Positions 9,509 through 18,020 of a DNA stretch of 64,000 nucleotides are shown here, in pieces (positions within the stretch are counted from its first letter, which is position 1; every line of letters starts with the position of its first letter). Under the pieces are notes generated by a model. The model had not been told where the DNA came from and did no database searches. It saw only the letters and a program-made list of their open reading frames with translations. Source of the DNA: Acidithiobacillus acidisediminis. GTDB lineage: Bacteria > Pseudomonadota > Gammaproteobacteria > Acidithiobacillales > Acidithiobacillaceae. Where the stretch lies: assembly GCF_023277115.1 (NCBI RefSeq), contig NZ_JALQCS010000001.1:1482001-1546000 (forward strand), given 5' to 3'. Made by a program: the position numbers and the translations under genes.

Positions 9509-9724
9509 ATGCCAACCATTCGCGTCAAAGAAAATGAACCTTTCGAAGTTGCCCTGCGCCGTTTCAAGCGCTCCTGTGAGAAGGCGGGAGTCCTGACCGA
9601 AGTCCGCCGGCGGGAGTTTTACGAGAAGCCCACGGAAGAGCGCAAGCGCAAGGCAGCTGCTGCGCGCAAGCGGTCTCTGAAGCGGATGCGGCGGCAACAG
9701 ATGCGTCTGGTGCGGATGTACTGA
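9509..9724 (+). CDS. rpsU: 30S ribosomal protein S21
   Basis: A 71-residue, strongly basic protein. It begins [19 protein letters not shown] and has an Arg/Lys-rich C-terminal half, matching S21 over its whole usual length. S21 sits near the decoding platform of the small subunit and helps base-pairing at the ribosome binding site. GGAGAGG at 9491-9497 precedes the ATG. The stop overlaps the yqeY ATG by one base (TGATG). It is the first gene of the operon leading to dnaG and rpoD. Confidence 0.97.
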   Translation: MPTIRVKENEPFEVALRRFKRSCEKAGVLTEVRRREFYEKPTEERKRKAAAARKRSLKRMRRQQMRLVRMY

Positions 9725-10170
9725 TGTCTCTGCGCGAGCAGATCCAAGAAGACATGAAGGCGGCGATGCGCGCTCGGGACACTGAGCGCCTGGGCACCAT
9801 CCGTATGTTGCTCGCTGCCATCAAGCAACGGGAAGTGGACGAGCGGCGGGAGCAGTCCGACACGGATGTCCTCTCCGTCGTAGAAAAGTTGATCAAACAG
9901 CGCAAGGAATCCGCACGTCAGTTTCTCGAGGGAAACCGCCCGGAGCTAGCGCAGAAGGAAGAAGCGGAGATTGTCTTTCTTCAACCGTATCTTCCCGCTG
10001 CCCTGAGTGATGAGGAAATTGATGCCCTGATCGCTACCGCGATTGTGGAGAGTGGTGCGGAAGGGCCGCGCGACATGGGTAAAGTACTCGGCCAACTCCG
10101 GCCCAAGGTGCAAGGTCGCGTCGATATGGCTGTACTTTCAGAAAAAGTCAGGACCCGCCTTAGTTCCTGA
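9724..10170 (+). CDS. yqeY: GatB/YqeY domain-containing protein
   Basis: A 148-residue protein equivalent to the free-standing YqeY family, homologous to the tail domain of the GatB/GatE amidotransferase subunits. It begins [19 protein letters not shown] and carries FLQPYLPAALSDEEI and the GxMGKVLGQLRPKVQGR-like motif (here RDMGKVLGQLRPKVQGR). Its function is not settled; a tRNA-related role is suggested by the homology. It sits between rpsU and mutS2, a frequent position for this family. Confidence 0.9.
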   Translation: MSLREQIQEDMKAAMRARDTERLGTIRMLLAAIKQREVDERREQSDTDVLSVVEKLIKQRKESARQFLEGNRPELAQKEEAEIVFLQPYLPAALSDEEIDALIATAIVESGAEGPRDMGKVLGQLRPKVQGRVDMAVLSEKVRTRLSS

Positions 10171-10172
10171 GT

Positions 10173-12512
10173 ATGAGTGAGTTGGCGACGCTAGCCGACA
10201 GTGCCAATGCGCTGCGGGAGTCGGCGCAAATGGCCCTGGAACTCCCGCTTCTGCGCCAGCTTTGGCTGGGTCATTGTGCGCATATCTATGCCCAGCGCCA
10301 TGTCTCCTCTCTGAGCCCGTGGGTTGCGGCAGAAGAAATCCGACTACGCTTGCAGCGTAGCGCCTCCTTGCAAAGGCTTCTGGCGGAAGGGCCATCGTTG
10401 CCGACGCTAGAGCTTCCGGACATCAAAGCACTTCTTGTCTTGGCAAGCCGGCCGGGAGCCACACTCAGTGCCTTGGAGCTGGTGCGTGTGCGTCGGGTTT
10501 TGGCGTTGGCGGCGGAATATGCGCAGTTCCTCGGGCGTGCGGAAGATATTTTCCAGGAAGATGCCGCACTTCTCGCGCCGCATCCGATTCTTTTTGCGCG
10601 TCTGCGCGACAGTCTGGATGAAGACGGTGCCCTGTTTGACCACGCCAGCCCAGAGCTGGCGCAGCTCCGCCAGGAAGTGCGCGGACAGCGCGGGCAGGTG
10701 CAGCAATATCTGCTGGCGCTATTGCGTGAGCGGGAGCGGCGCGATATCTGGCAAGACCCCCATATCGTGCAGCGCAATGGGCGCTTCTTGTTACCCGTCA
10801 AGGCCAATTTCAAAGGCCGCCTCCGCGGCATCGTGCACGACCGCTCTGCCAGTGGGGAAACGCTCTTCATCGAGCCCCTCGGCGTTGTGGAACAAAACAA
10901 TCTCCTGGCTGAGGCAGAGGCGGCCCAGCGCCAGGAAGAGGAGCGCATTCTGCGCGACCTCACCAGCCTTCTTGGCGCCGAGGTGGGGCGTCTGGAGCTT
11001 ACGCTGGAGCGTATGGGACGCTTGGAGGCGATTCGCGCTGGACTGGATTTGGCCGGACTCTGGAGCGGAAATGTTCCCCTGCTGCGGGAGTCGCCATCTT
11101 TCTCTTTGCGGGGGCTACGGCATCCGCTGTTACATTTGCGTCATCCCACAAGCGTGGTCGGAAATGATCTAGATTTGGGCGAAGATGCGCGGCAACTTTT
11201 GATCACTGGACCGAATACGGGGGGCAAGAGCGCCCTGCTCAAAGCTGTGGGTTTGGTGCATTTGGCCGCCTACCTAGGTTTGCCGATCCCGGCCGAAGGT
11301 CAGATTGGAACCTTTTCGGCCATCTATGCGGTAATCGGTGATGCGCAGGATCTCCAGGCCGATCTTTCCAGTTTTTCCGGACAGATGCGACAGCTGCGTG
11401 ACATCCTGCAATTGACGCCCCCTGATGCGCTGATCCTTCTGGATGAATTGGGGAATGGCACCGATCCGCGGGAAGGCGCCGCTTTGGCGCAAGCGGTCGC
11501 GGCCAATCTGCGCGACCGTGGTGTACTGAGTATCCTCACCAGTCATATGGCCGTTTTGAAGCGCTATGCCTTACAGGGCGAGGGGGTGCTCCTGGGCGGA
11601 ATGGGCTTTGACCTGGAGCGCTTGGAGCCTACCTATCGACTGCAGCTCGGGCGTGCTGGAGCGAGTCAGGGATTACGGATAGCACGTAAGGTTGGTCTAC
11701 CCGAACCGATCCTGGCTCTGGCCGAGGCAATCCACTCCGGTGCCCAAGAGAATTGGGAAAACTGGGAGGAACATCGGGATGCGCTGTTGCGCAAAGCAGA
11801 AGAGCAGTTCGCTTCTGCGCAGGCTGCTGCGGACGAGCAGACGCGCCTGCGTGCGAAACTACAACAGGAACTCGACAAGGCAGCGGCCCTGCGTCAGCGT
11901 GCTGCCGACGAGGCGCGGATGGAGTGGCAGAGGATGCTGGCCAATGCACGTGCCCAGGTGCGCAGTGCCATTGCCGGTCTGAAGCAGGGGCGCAATACGC
12001 AGGCAGCCAGCGAAACGCTGGACAGTCTGGATCAGGTCCTGGGAATGGCGAACACTGCACCGCAGGCGCTGCCAGCGGTGGGAAGTCGCGGCCTGTTTCT
12101 GCCACTGCGCGCGCCGGTTCAGGTGCAGCGGGTCGACCCAGCTGGACAGCGCCTGCAGGTGGATTTGCGGGGCAAGCAACTGTGGATTCCGCTGGCGCAA
12201 TTTCAGCCGGACGAAACCCTGGCGCTGCCCAAGGAACGTGGCCGCAGCCAGTATGTTTCCCCAGAAGAGCATCCCTGGCGTCTGGATCTGCGCGGGCAGC
12301 GTCGTGAGGAAGCAGAAGCAGCGCTGCTCCGCCATCTCGATGCCGCGGTGGCGGCTGGGCGTAGTCAGGTCGAGATTCTGCACGGCAAGGGTAACGGTGT
12401 CCTGGCGGACTTGGTACGTGTGCTTGCGCAACAAGATCCGCGGGTTGCCGCCTGGCGCATGGCGCGACCGGAGCAGGGGGGTGGCGGGGTTTCGGAATTG
12501 GAACTACGCTGA
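10173..12512 (+). CDS. mutS2: Endonuclease MutS2 (MutS-like ATPase with C-terminal Smr domain)
   Basis: A 779-residue protein without the MutS mismatch-recognition domains. Core features are the MutS ATPase with Walker A GPNTGGKS, the SSFSGQMRQLRDIL segment and Walker B LILLDELGNGTDP, then a coiled-coil stretch (residues ~520-600, Ala/Glu/Arg-rich), and a C-terminal Smr domain with LDLRG and HGKGNG motifs. Family members cleave branched DNA and limit recombination; some act on collided ribosomes. It lies two bases after yqeY and three before dnaG, an insertion compared with the enterobacterial rpsU-dnaG-rpoD order. Confidence 0.93.
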   Translation: MSELATLADSANALRESAQMALELPLLRQLWLGHCAHIYAQRHVSSLSPWVAAEEIRLRLQRSASLQRLLAEGPSLPTLELPDIKALLVLASRPGATLSALELVRVRRVLALAAEYAQFLGRAEDIFQEDAALLAPHPILFARLRDSLDEDGALFDHASPELAQLRQEVRGQRGQVQQYLLALLRERERRDIWQDPHIVQRNGRFLLPVKANFKGRLRGIVHDRSASGETLFIEPLGVVEQNNLLAEAEAAQRQEEERILRDLTSLLGAEVGRLELTLERMGRLEAIRAGLDLAGLWSGNVPLLRESPSFSLRGLRHPLLHLRHPTSVVGNDLDLGEDARQLLITGPNTGGKSALLKAVGLVHLAAYLGLPIPAEGQIGTFSAIYAVIGDAQDLQADLSSFSGQMRQLRDILQLTPPDALILLDELGNGTDPREGAALAQAVAANLRDRGVLSILTSHMAVLKRYALQGEGVLLGGMGFDLERLEPTYRLQLGRAGASQGLRIARKVGLPEPILALAEAIHSGAQENWENWEEHRDALLRKAEEQFASAQAAADEQTRLRAKLQQELDKAAALRQRAADEARMEWQRMLANARAQVRSAIAGLKQGRNTQAASETLDSLDQVLGMANTAPQALPAVGSRGLFLPLRAPVQVQRVDPAGQRLQVDLRGKQLWIPLAQFQPDETLALPKERGRSQYVSPEEHPWRLDLRGQRREEAEAALLRHLDAAVAAGRSQVEILHGKGNGVLADLVRVLAQQDPRVAAWRMARPEQGGGGVSELELR

Positions 12513-12515
12513 AGC

Positions 12516-14255
12516 ATGGCCCGTTACTCTCGGCAGATCATCGACAGCGTTCTGGAGCGCACCGACTTGGTGCGCCTCATTGATACGCGCGTATCCCTCA
12601 AGAAAAAAGGCAAGGATTACTGGGCCTGTTGCCCATTTCATCACGAAAAGACCGCTTCATTTTCCGTCAGTGCAGACAAGCAGATTTACTATTGTTTTGG
12701 TTGCCACGTGCACGGCAATGCCTTGGATTTTCTGATGGCCTATGAGCGCCTGGGTTTTCTGGAGGCGCTGGAAATGCTCGCTGATCAGGCAGGAGTTGTG
12801 CTGCCCAAAGAAGAGATCAGCAGCGAAAGCGATCAGCGCCTGCCGGCACTGCGTGCGGTGTTGGAGCGCAGTTTGGCGCTGTATCGCGCAGCGCTTGGTG
12901 GATCCCCCCAGGCACAACAATATTGGCAATCACGTGGGATTACCGCCAAAAGTATCGAAGACTTTGAACTGGGTTACGCGCCGGAGGGGCAGCGTATCCT
13001 GGCAGAGCTGGGAAAAACTCTCCACGAGCGCGAACTGCTACTGGACGCGGGGGTGTTGGGAAAAAGCAGTGAGGGGCGTCTCTATGAGCGTTTCCGCGGC
13101 CGGATCATTTTTGCCATCCGCGACGGCCGTGGACGCCTCAGTGGGCTAGCGGGGCGAAGCATCGATGGTCGGGAGCCAAAATATCTCAACTCCCCCGAAA
13201 CCTCTCTGTATCATAAAGCACAAATTCTCTTTGGCCTCGATCGCGCACGGAACGGGATTCGGCGCATGCAGAAGGTGGTGTTAGTAGAGGGATATCTCGA
13301 CGTCATCAGTTTGCATCAGGCGGGCGTTGACTATGCGGTAGCGGCCAGTGGCACTGCCCTGGGCGAGACGCAGCTGGAGACACTGTTTCGCGCGAGCAAT
13401 GAGGTCGTCCTCTGTTTTGATGGCGATCGTGCCGGTCGCCAGGCAGCGCAGCGCGCTGTTGCCCTGAGCCCCAGCCACCTGCGTCCAGGCCGTCTGCTGC
13501 GGGTGCTTTTCCTGCCGGAGGGCGAGGACCCGGATTCTCTGGTGCGCACGCAAGGCGCGCAGGCGTTCACCAATCTGCTCTCTGCCGCAAAGCCCGCCGT
13601 TGATGTCTACCTCGAATTCCTGCAGGCAGACTACGATCTGCAACGCGGCGATGAGTTGGCGCAGTTTCGTCGCTTGGCCCGCGCCTTCCTGGATCGTTTG
13701 GCGGATCCCGATCTCGCCATGGTATATCAGGAACGGTTGCAGTTACGCCCGGCTGGCATCCCCGCAACGCCCTCTGCCATGTCAGTCCATGTCCCTGTAC
13801 AGGTATCTCCTTGGCGTGGTGCGTGGGGACGCCTTCTGGCGCTATTCCTGCGTCATCCGGAAGCGCCGGGGTGGGCGGGCTTAGATGCTGCTCTCCTGCG
13901 GCGCTTTCGGACGAACAGGGGAGAAATGGCTGCATTGGCTCGGGCCCTTGAAATTTCTGCTGAGATCACCCATCTAAGTAGCCAGACGTTATGTTTGGCC
14001 TTGGCAGAAGAGCCGGATGGCGAGCGCTATCTGGCGCTCGCTATGCAGGATGCTGACGCAGAGGATCCGCTGCAGACGGAGGAAGCAGTACCGAGAGCTG
14101 TGGAGCGTGCCAATGAGGAGTTGCGACGGTTGCGCAGTTTGGCGCTTGGTCGGCTTGGCGATCGATCCGGAATCGGATCCCTTACGGCAGAGGAACGGGC
14201 GGAGCTGCGACGAAACCTGCGACAAAAGCGTGCGGCAAAGGTCGCACAGAGGTAA
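12516..14255 (+). CDS. dnaG: DNA primase
   Basis: A 579-residue primase that makes RNA primers for replication. The N-terminal CHC2 zinc finger is formed by Cys39, His42, Cys60 and Cys63. The TOPRIM domain carries VLVEGYLDVI and the metal-binding LCFDGDRAG. The helicase-binding C-terminal region (from ~430) is poorly conserved, as usual. The start ATG is three bases after the mutS2 stop. Length fits DnaG. Confidence 0.96.
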   Translation: MARYSRQIIDSVLERTDLVRLIDTRVSLKKKGKDYWACCPFHHEKTASFSVSADKQIYYCFGCHVHGNALDFLMAYERLGFLEALEMLADQAGVVLPKEEISSESDQRLPALRAVLERSLALYRAALGGSPQAQQYWQSRGITAKSIEDFELGYAPEGQRILAELGKTLHERELLLDAGVLGKSSEGRLYERFRGRIIFAIRDGRGRLSGLAGRSIDGREPKYLNSPETSLYHKAQILFGLDRARNGIRRMQKVVLVEGYLDVISLHQAGVDYAVAASGTALGETQLETLFRASNEVVLCFDGDRAGRQAAQRAVALSPSHLRPGRLLRVLFLPEGEDPDSLVRTQGAQAFTNLLSAAKPAVDVYLEFLQADYDLQRGDELAQFRRLARAFLDRLADPDLAMVYQERLQLRPAGIPATPSAMSVHVPVQVSPWRGAWGRLLALFLRHPEAPGWAGLDAALLRRFRTNRGEMAALARALEISAEITHLSSQTLCLALAEEPDGERYLALAMQDADAEDPLQTEEAVPRAVERANEELRRLRSLALGRLGDRSGIGSLTAEERAELRRNLRQKRAAKVAQR

Positions 14256-14273
14256 AAAGAAGTGCGCAAGATC

Positions 14274-14303
14274 TTTTCATTCGTGTTGGGTTTTTTGTAT
14301 AAT
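14274..14303 (+). promoter_or_regulatory. Candidate internal promoter before rpoD
   Basis: A perfect TATAAT at 14298-14303 is preceded by TTTTCA (14274-14279) with an 18-base spacer, in the 77-base gap between dnaG and rpoD. It could give rpoD transcription independent of rpsU. Confidence 0.5.
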
Positions 14304-14332
14304 GGGCGGCTTTCCGTGCCGTTGGATCATCT

Positions 14333-16228
14333 ATGACAGACAACGAAACTTCTTTGGATGCAGAGTCGCAGCGCTCTGAGCTTAAGGCCTTGATTGCGCG
14401 GGGAAAGGAGCAGGGATACCTGACCTATCGCGAGATCAACGACCTGCTGCCCGAGGAGATCTTCGATCCCGAACAGATGGAGAATGTCATCTCCATGATC
14501 AACGACTTGGGTATTGAGGTCTTCGAGGAAGCGCCGGAAGACGACAGTCTCCTTCTTGGCGACGGTGAGGGTGGTCCCAATATCGCCTCCCAAGAAGTGG
14601 AGGAGGCGGCAGAAGAGGCCTTGGCCGTGGTCGAGGCGGATATCGGGCGCACCAGCGACCCCGTACGCATGTACATGCGCGAGATGGGCAGCGTCGAACT
14701 ACTCACCCGTGAGGGTGAAATCGAGATCGCGCGCCGTATTGAAGATGGTCTTCTGCAGGTACTGCGCGCGGTGTCTACCTGCCCAACCACCATTTCTCTG
14801 CTTTTGGAGGCAGCGGAACGGGTGGAGCGAGGCGAGTTGCGCCTTGACGAGATTGTCGACTCCTTCATTGATCCGAATGCAATTGACGAGAGCGCTGACG
14901 CCGAGGACGAGGAAATCAGTCTCGAAGCCAGCGATGACGCGGCAGAGGATGACGAAGAAGAGGGAGAGGGAGACACCCTCTCCGCGGCCGACAAGGGGCC
15001 GCAGATGGAGGAGGCGCTAGAGCGATTTGCCGCGATCCGCAGCGATTATCAATTCCTGATGGAATTGCGCACCCGCGGAGAAGGGCGCAGCAATGCCTAT
15101 CAGGAACAACGCCAGTTGCTGGCGAGCCGGTTCCTGGAGATCAAGCTCAACGTGCGGCAGATTGATCTGATGGCCGACGCGCTGCGTGCCCTTACCGAGG
15201 AAGTGCGCCAGGCTGAGCGGCGGATCATGCACCTCTGCGTGGAGCGAGCCGGATATCCGCGCAAGGATTTTGTGCGCAGTTTTCCAGGGCGAGAGAGTGA
15301 TCCGCAATGGCTGGACGAGCAGATTGCCTCGGGCAAGGTCTATGCCAACAAGCTGGCAGCATTGGCCGACGACATTCGCGCGGTCATGCATGTGATGGGT
15401 GATATCGAAAATCGTGCTGGGTTGCCCATTGCCGAGATCAAAGAGGCGAGTCGCCTGATGTCCATCGGCGAAGCCAAGGCGCGGCGAGCCAAAAAGGAAA
15501 TGGTTGAGGCCAATCTGCGTCTAGTGATTTCCATTGCCAAAAAGTACACCAATCGTGGCTTGCAGTTCCTGGATCTGATTCAGGAGGGCAATATTGGGCT
15601 GATGAAAGCGGTAGATAAATTCGAGTATCGTCGTGGCTATAAGTTTTCCACCTATGCCACATGGTGGATACGTCAGGCCATTACTCGATCTATCGCGGAT
15701 CAGGCACGCACGATTCGTATCCCGGTGCACATGATCGAGACCATCAACAAGCTCAACCGAATCAGTCGGCAGATGCTGCAGGAGATGGGGCGCGAGCCCA
15801 GTCCAGAGGAACTTGCCGAACGCATGGAAATGCCAGAAGACAAGATTCGCAAGGTGCTCAAGATTGCGAAGGAACCGATCTCCATGGAGACCCCTATCGG
15901 CGATGACGAAGATTCGCACCTGGGCGACTTCATCGAGGATCGCAACGTGGCGGCACCTACGGACTCCGCGATCAACGCCGCCATTCGCGAGGTGGTGGAG
16001 GAACTTCTCGATAACGGCTTGACCGCTCGCGAGGCCAAGGTGTTGCGCATGCGTTTCGGGATTGGGATGAATACCGACCATACCCTGGAAGAGGTTGGTA
16101 AACAGTTCGATGTCACGCGCGAGCGAATCCGGCAGATCGAGGCGAAGGCGCTGCGCAAGTTGCGCCATCCGTCGCGCTCCGATCGCCTCAAGAGTTTTGT
16201 GGATGGCGAAGTCACCATCCTCCCCTGA
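14333..16228 (+). CDS. rpoD: Primary sigma factor RpoD (sigma-70)
   Basis: A 631-residue housekeeping sigma factor. Region 1.1 is at residues ~10-85, followed by region 1.2 ([21 protein letters not shown]). A long acidic non-conserved region includes a run of Asp/Glu around residues 185-215. Then come region 2 ([35 protein letters not shown], in part), region 3 and region 4 with the helix-turn-helix [18 protein letters not shown]. All core-binding and promoter-reading segments are intact. The ribosome site is weak. A strong terminator begins five bases after the stop. Confidence 0.98.
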   Translation: MTDNETSLDAESQRSELKALIARGKEQGYLTYREINDLLPEEIFDPEQMENVISMINDLGIEVFEEAPEDDSLLLGDGEGGPNIASQEVEEAAEEALAVVEADIGRTSDPVRMYMREMGSVELLTREGEIEIARRIEDGLLQVLRAVSTCPTTISLLLEAAERVERGELRLDEIVDSFIDPNAIDESADAEDEEISLEASDDAAEDDEEEGEGDTLSAADKGPQMEEALERFAAIRSDYQFLMELRTRGEGRSNAYQEQRQLLASRFLEIKLNVRQIDLMADALRALTEEVRQAERRIMHLCVERAGYPRKDFVRSFPGRESDPQWLDEQIASGKVYANKLAALADDIRAVMHVMGDIENRAGLPIAEIKEASRLMSIGEAKARRAKKEMVEANLRLVISIAKKYTNRGLQFLDLIQEGNIGLMKAVDKFEYRRGYKFSTYATWWIRQAITRSIADQARTIRIPVHMIETINKLNRISRQMLQEMGREPSPEELAERMEMPEDKIRKVLKIAKEPISMETPIGDDEDSHLGDFIEDRNVAAPTDSAINAAIREVVEELLDNGLTAREAKVLRMRFGIGMNTDHTLEEVGKQFDVTRERIRQIEAKALRKLRHPSRSDRLKSFVDGEVTILP

Positions 16229-16233
16229 TAAGT

Positions 16234-16264
16234 CGCGCTGCTCTCTTGAGCGGCGCGCAGTTTT
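16234..16264 (+). terminator. Rho-independent terminator after rpoD
   Basis: CGCGCTGCTC and GAGCGGCGCG form a 10-bp stem (one T-G pair) around the loop TCTT, followed after three bases by TTTT just before tRNA-Ile2. It closes the rpsU-rpoD operon. Confidence 0.8.
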
Positions 16265-16341
<77 letters not shown>

Positions 16342-16439
16342 ATGTAAACAAAGTCTTACGACTGCATAATCCTGCTGTACTGGATGCGTGTAAGCAACCT
16401 GCGCAGAAATTTGCCTACCAAGACCTCCATTCGTGAGAT

Positions 16440-16468
16440 GCCCAAAGAACCGCGAGCTTTGGGCTTTT
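16440..16468 (+). terminator. Rho-independent terminator after tRNA-Ile2
   Basis: GCCCAAAG and CTTTGGGC form an 8-bp stem around a 9-base loop, ending in TTTT, about 100 bases downstream of the tRNA. Its T-run runs directly into a TTGACA sequence that may start the next transcription unit. Confidence 0.7.
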
Positions 16469-16488
16469 GACATGTACGGACAATTGTC
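16467..16488 (+). promoter_or_regulatory. Candidate promoter/operator of the DUF1778-GNAT module
   Basis: TTGACA at 16467-16472 is a consensus -35 box. The perfect palindrome GACAATTGTC lies at 16479-16488, inside the spacer to any -10 box. Ribbon-helix-helix antitoxins typically bind such palindromes to repress their own operon. No convincing -10 is visible (GATATC near 16493 is a poor match). Confidence 0.45.
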
Positions 16489-16533
16489 GCACGATATCTC
16501 ACCATAAGTGAACTGATCCCAGCGAGACCGCCC

Positions 16534-16830
16534 ATGCTGAACACACCAAAATCCCAAGACAGGCCGCGTAATGCGCGCTTGGAGGCGCGCGTCTCCAGCG
16601 ACCAAAAGAATTTCTTCCTGAAGGCCGCCACGCTGACGGGGCGGACTCTGAGTGAACTCGTCATCGACAGTACCCAGGAAGCGGCAGCGAAGATCGTGCG
16701 GGAGCACGACGTCATCCGCCTCTCCCGGGAGGAGCAGGTCGCTTTTGTCAGCGCCTTATTGGCGCCTTCGGAACCCGGCCCACGCCTCAAGCAGGCTGTG
16801 CAGAACTACCGTCAGCAGGCGGGGCGGTGA
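16534..16830 (+). CDS. DUF1778 ribbon-helix-helix antitoxin (TacA/AtaR-like)
   Basis: A 98-residue protein. The N-terminal part (RNARLEARVSSDQKNFFLKAA, in part) is a ribbon-helix-helix DNA-binding domain. The C-terminal arm (REEQVAFVSALLAPSEP) matches the toxin-wrapping region of TacA-type antitoxins. It should dimerise, bind the upstream palindrome and neutralise the acetyltransferase encoded next. The stop is immediately followed by the toxin's start codon. The module sits just downstream of a tRNA gene; no duplicate of the tRNA end that would mark an integration site is visible. Confidence 0.88.
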   Translation: MLNTPKSQDRPRNARLEARVSSDQKNFFLKAATLTGRTLSELVIDSTQEAAAKIVREHDVIRLSREEQVAFVSALLAPSEPGPRLKQAVQNYRQQAGR

Positions 16831-17349
16831 TTGGCACTCGTTCTTGCTGCGGAACACATCGGACCGTTGGAAAAGCGTCATGATCGCAAGGCTTTTGATT
16901 GCGGCAACGAGGATCTGAATCGCTATCTGCGTGAGCAGGCGCGGCAAGACGCCGATAAGCGTGTCGCTGCGCCTTTCATCTTCACACAACCGGGCAGTTC
17001 GGCGGTGCTCGGCTTTTATACCCTCTCGGCCTCCGTCATCTCGGTTGATGAACTGCCGCCGGACCTGATGCAGCGGCTGCCGCGCTATGGGCAACTGCCG
17101 GTGACGTTGCTTGGCAGGTTGGCGGTAGATCGCTCGGTCAGCGGCCAGGGCGTGGGGGAGTTTTTGCTCGTGGACGCCCTGCGCCGTGGCCTGGGAGCCG
17201 CGCAGCAGATCGCGGCCATGGCGGTAATCGTGGATGCGAAGGATAGTCGGGCCGAAAGCTTCTATCGGCATTTCGACTTCCAGCCGTTTCAGCGAACCCC
17301 TTTGCGTCTCTTCCTGCCCATGGGGCAGATCGAGAAATTGTTTGCCTAA
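16831..17349 (+). CDS. GNAT acetyltransferase toxin (TacT/AtaT-like)
   Basis: A 172-residue GNAT-fold protein. The acetyl-CoA pyrophosphate loop is seen as DRSVSGQGVG (residues 100-109), and Tyr145 in SFYRHFDF corresponds to the catalytic tyrosine of TacT-type toxins. The N-terminus (FDCGNEDLNRYL) is typical of this toxin group. Known members acetylate the amino group of aminoacyl-tRNA and block translation. The start is TTG, the first codon after the antitoxin stop, with GGCGGGG-like purines upstream; no ATG is available nearby. All key residues are present, so the toxin looks intact. Confidence 0.85.
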   Translation: MALVLAAEHIGPLEKRHDRKAFDCGNEDLNRYLREQARQDADKRVAAPFIFTQPGSSAVLGFYTLSASVISVDELPPDLMQRLPRYGQLPVTLLGRLAVDRSVSGQGVGEFLLVDALRRGLGAAQQIAAMAVIVDAKDSRAESFYRHFDFQPFQRTPLRLFLPMGQIEKLFA

Positions 17350-17505
17350 GGGAAGTTCTTAGACCATTTTTTATTGGCTCATGGATTTTTTGCTCAAGTT
17401 ATGCCCGAGCTGAATTTGGTGAATCCAAGGGGTAGGAGTTGTTTCTTTTTTCGATGATATCACGCTGCGGGGCTATGTCGGTGCGTCGTTGCCCTGCCCA
17501 GTCGG

Positions 17506-17547
17506 TAACGGTCTGGTTTTAACTCACGCGTGTTGATAACGGTCTGG
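17506..17547 (+). repeat. Short direct repeat at the 3' end of the Fur-family gene
   Basis: TAACGGTCTGG occurs at 17506-17516 and again at 17537-17547, the second copy inside the last codons of the regulator gene. Its meaning is unknown; it could be a small duplication. Confidence 0.5.
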
Positions 17548-17967
17548 AGGATTCGCTTTCTCAGGAATGCGCTTTCGCACACGCAAAACAATTTCTACAT
17601 CTTCCAGTTCCGTATCCGCAGGGAGTGAGGGGGTTTGCGCCAAGCGTAGTTCTTGCGCTGGGATATCCAGTAAGTCGCCGGAATCGACATAATAATAATG
17701 ATGATGTGGCGAGACATTGGAGTCATAGAAAACTTTTCCCGGCTCTACAATCAACTCACGCACCAGCCCATGCTGCACAAAAAGCCCAAGGGTATTATAG
17801 ACAGTTGCCTTGGAAACAACGGCATAGTCGGCGTTTACCCGTTGCATGATCTCCTCTGCAGACAGATGGGCATGACGGGCAAACAGAATATAACCAATCT
17901 CTACCCGCTGACTGGTAGGGTTGACCCCTGCGTCTCTGAGAACTTCTGAAACATCTTGTTTGTTCAT
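17524..17967 (-). CDS. Fur-family transcriptional regulator (PerR/Irr-like)
   Basis: A 147-residue regulator. The N-terminal winged helix includes NPTSQRVEIGYILF and the DNA-reading VSKATVYNTLGLF. The dimerisation half has the regulatory metal site SPHHHYYYVDSGDLLDI. The protein contains no cysteine, so the CxxC structural zinc sites of classical Fur and PerR are absent; the HHH cluster recalls PerR or Irr-type members. Its upstream region carries a three-half-site GTACAA palindrome, probably its own operator. Which metal or stress it senses cannot be decided. thiO lies upstream on the same strand, but the operator suggests an independent promoter. Confidence 0.88.
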   Translation of the reverse strand: MNKQDVSEVLRDAGVNPTSQRVEIGYILFARHAHLSAEEIMQRVNADYAVVSKATVYNTLGLFVQHGLVRELIVEPGKVFYDSNVSPHHHYYYVDSGDLLDIPAQELRLAQTPSLPADTELEDVEIVLRVRKRIPEKANPPDRYQHA

Positions 17968-17993
17968 GCCTTCCCGTGCCCACTCTCGCTGGA

Positions 17994-18016
17994 GTACAAC
18001 TTTGTACTGAGTACAA
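17994..18016. promoter_or_regulatory. Fur-family operator: three GTACAA half-sites
   Basis: GTACAA (17994-17999), TTGTAC (18002-18007) and GTACAA (18011-18016) alternate in orientation, giving two overlapping palindromes, GTACAA-CT-TTGTAC and TTGTAC-TGA-GTACAA. They lie 27-49 bases before the regulator's start codon, a position expected for autoregulation. Confidence 0.7.
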
Positions 18017-18020
18017 TATA

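Noticed and set aside
16342-17523. Genomic island integrated at tRNA-Ile2
   Set aside because: No second copy of the tRNA 3' end, integrase or insertion-sequence remnant is visible; only a two-gene toxin-antitoxin unit.
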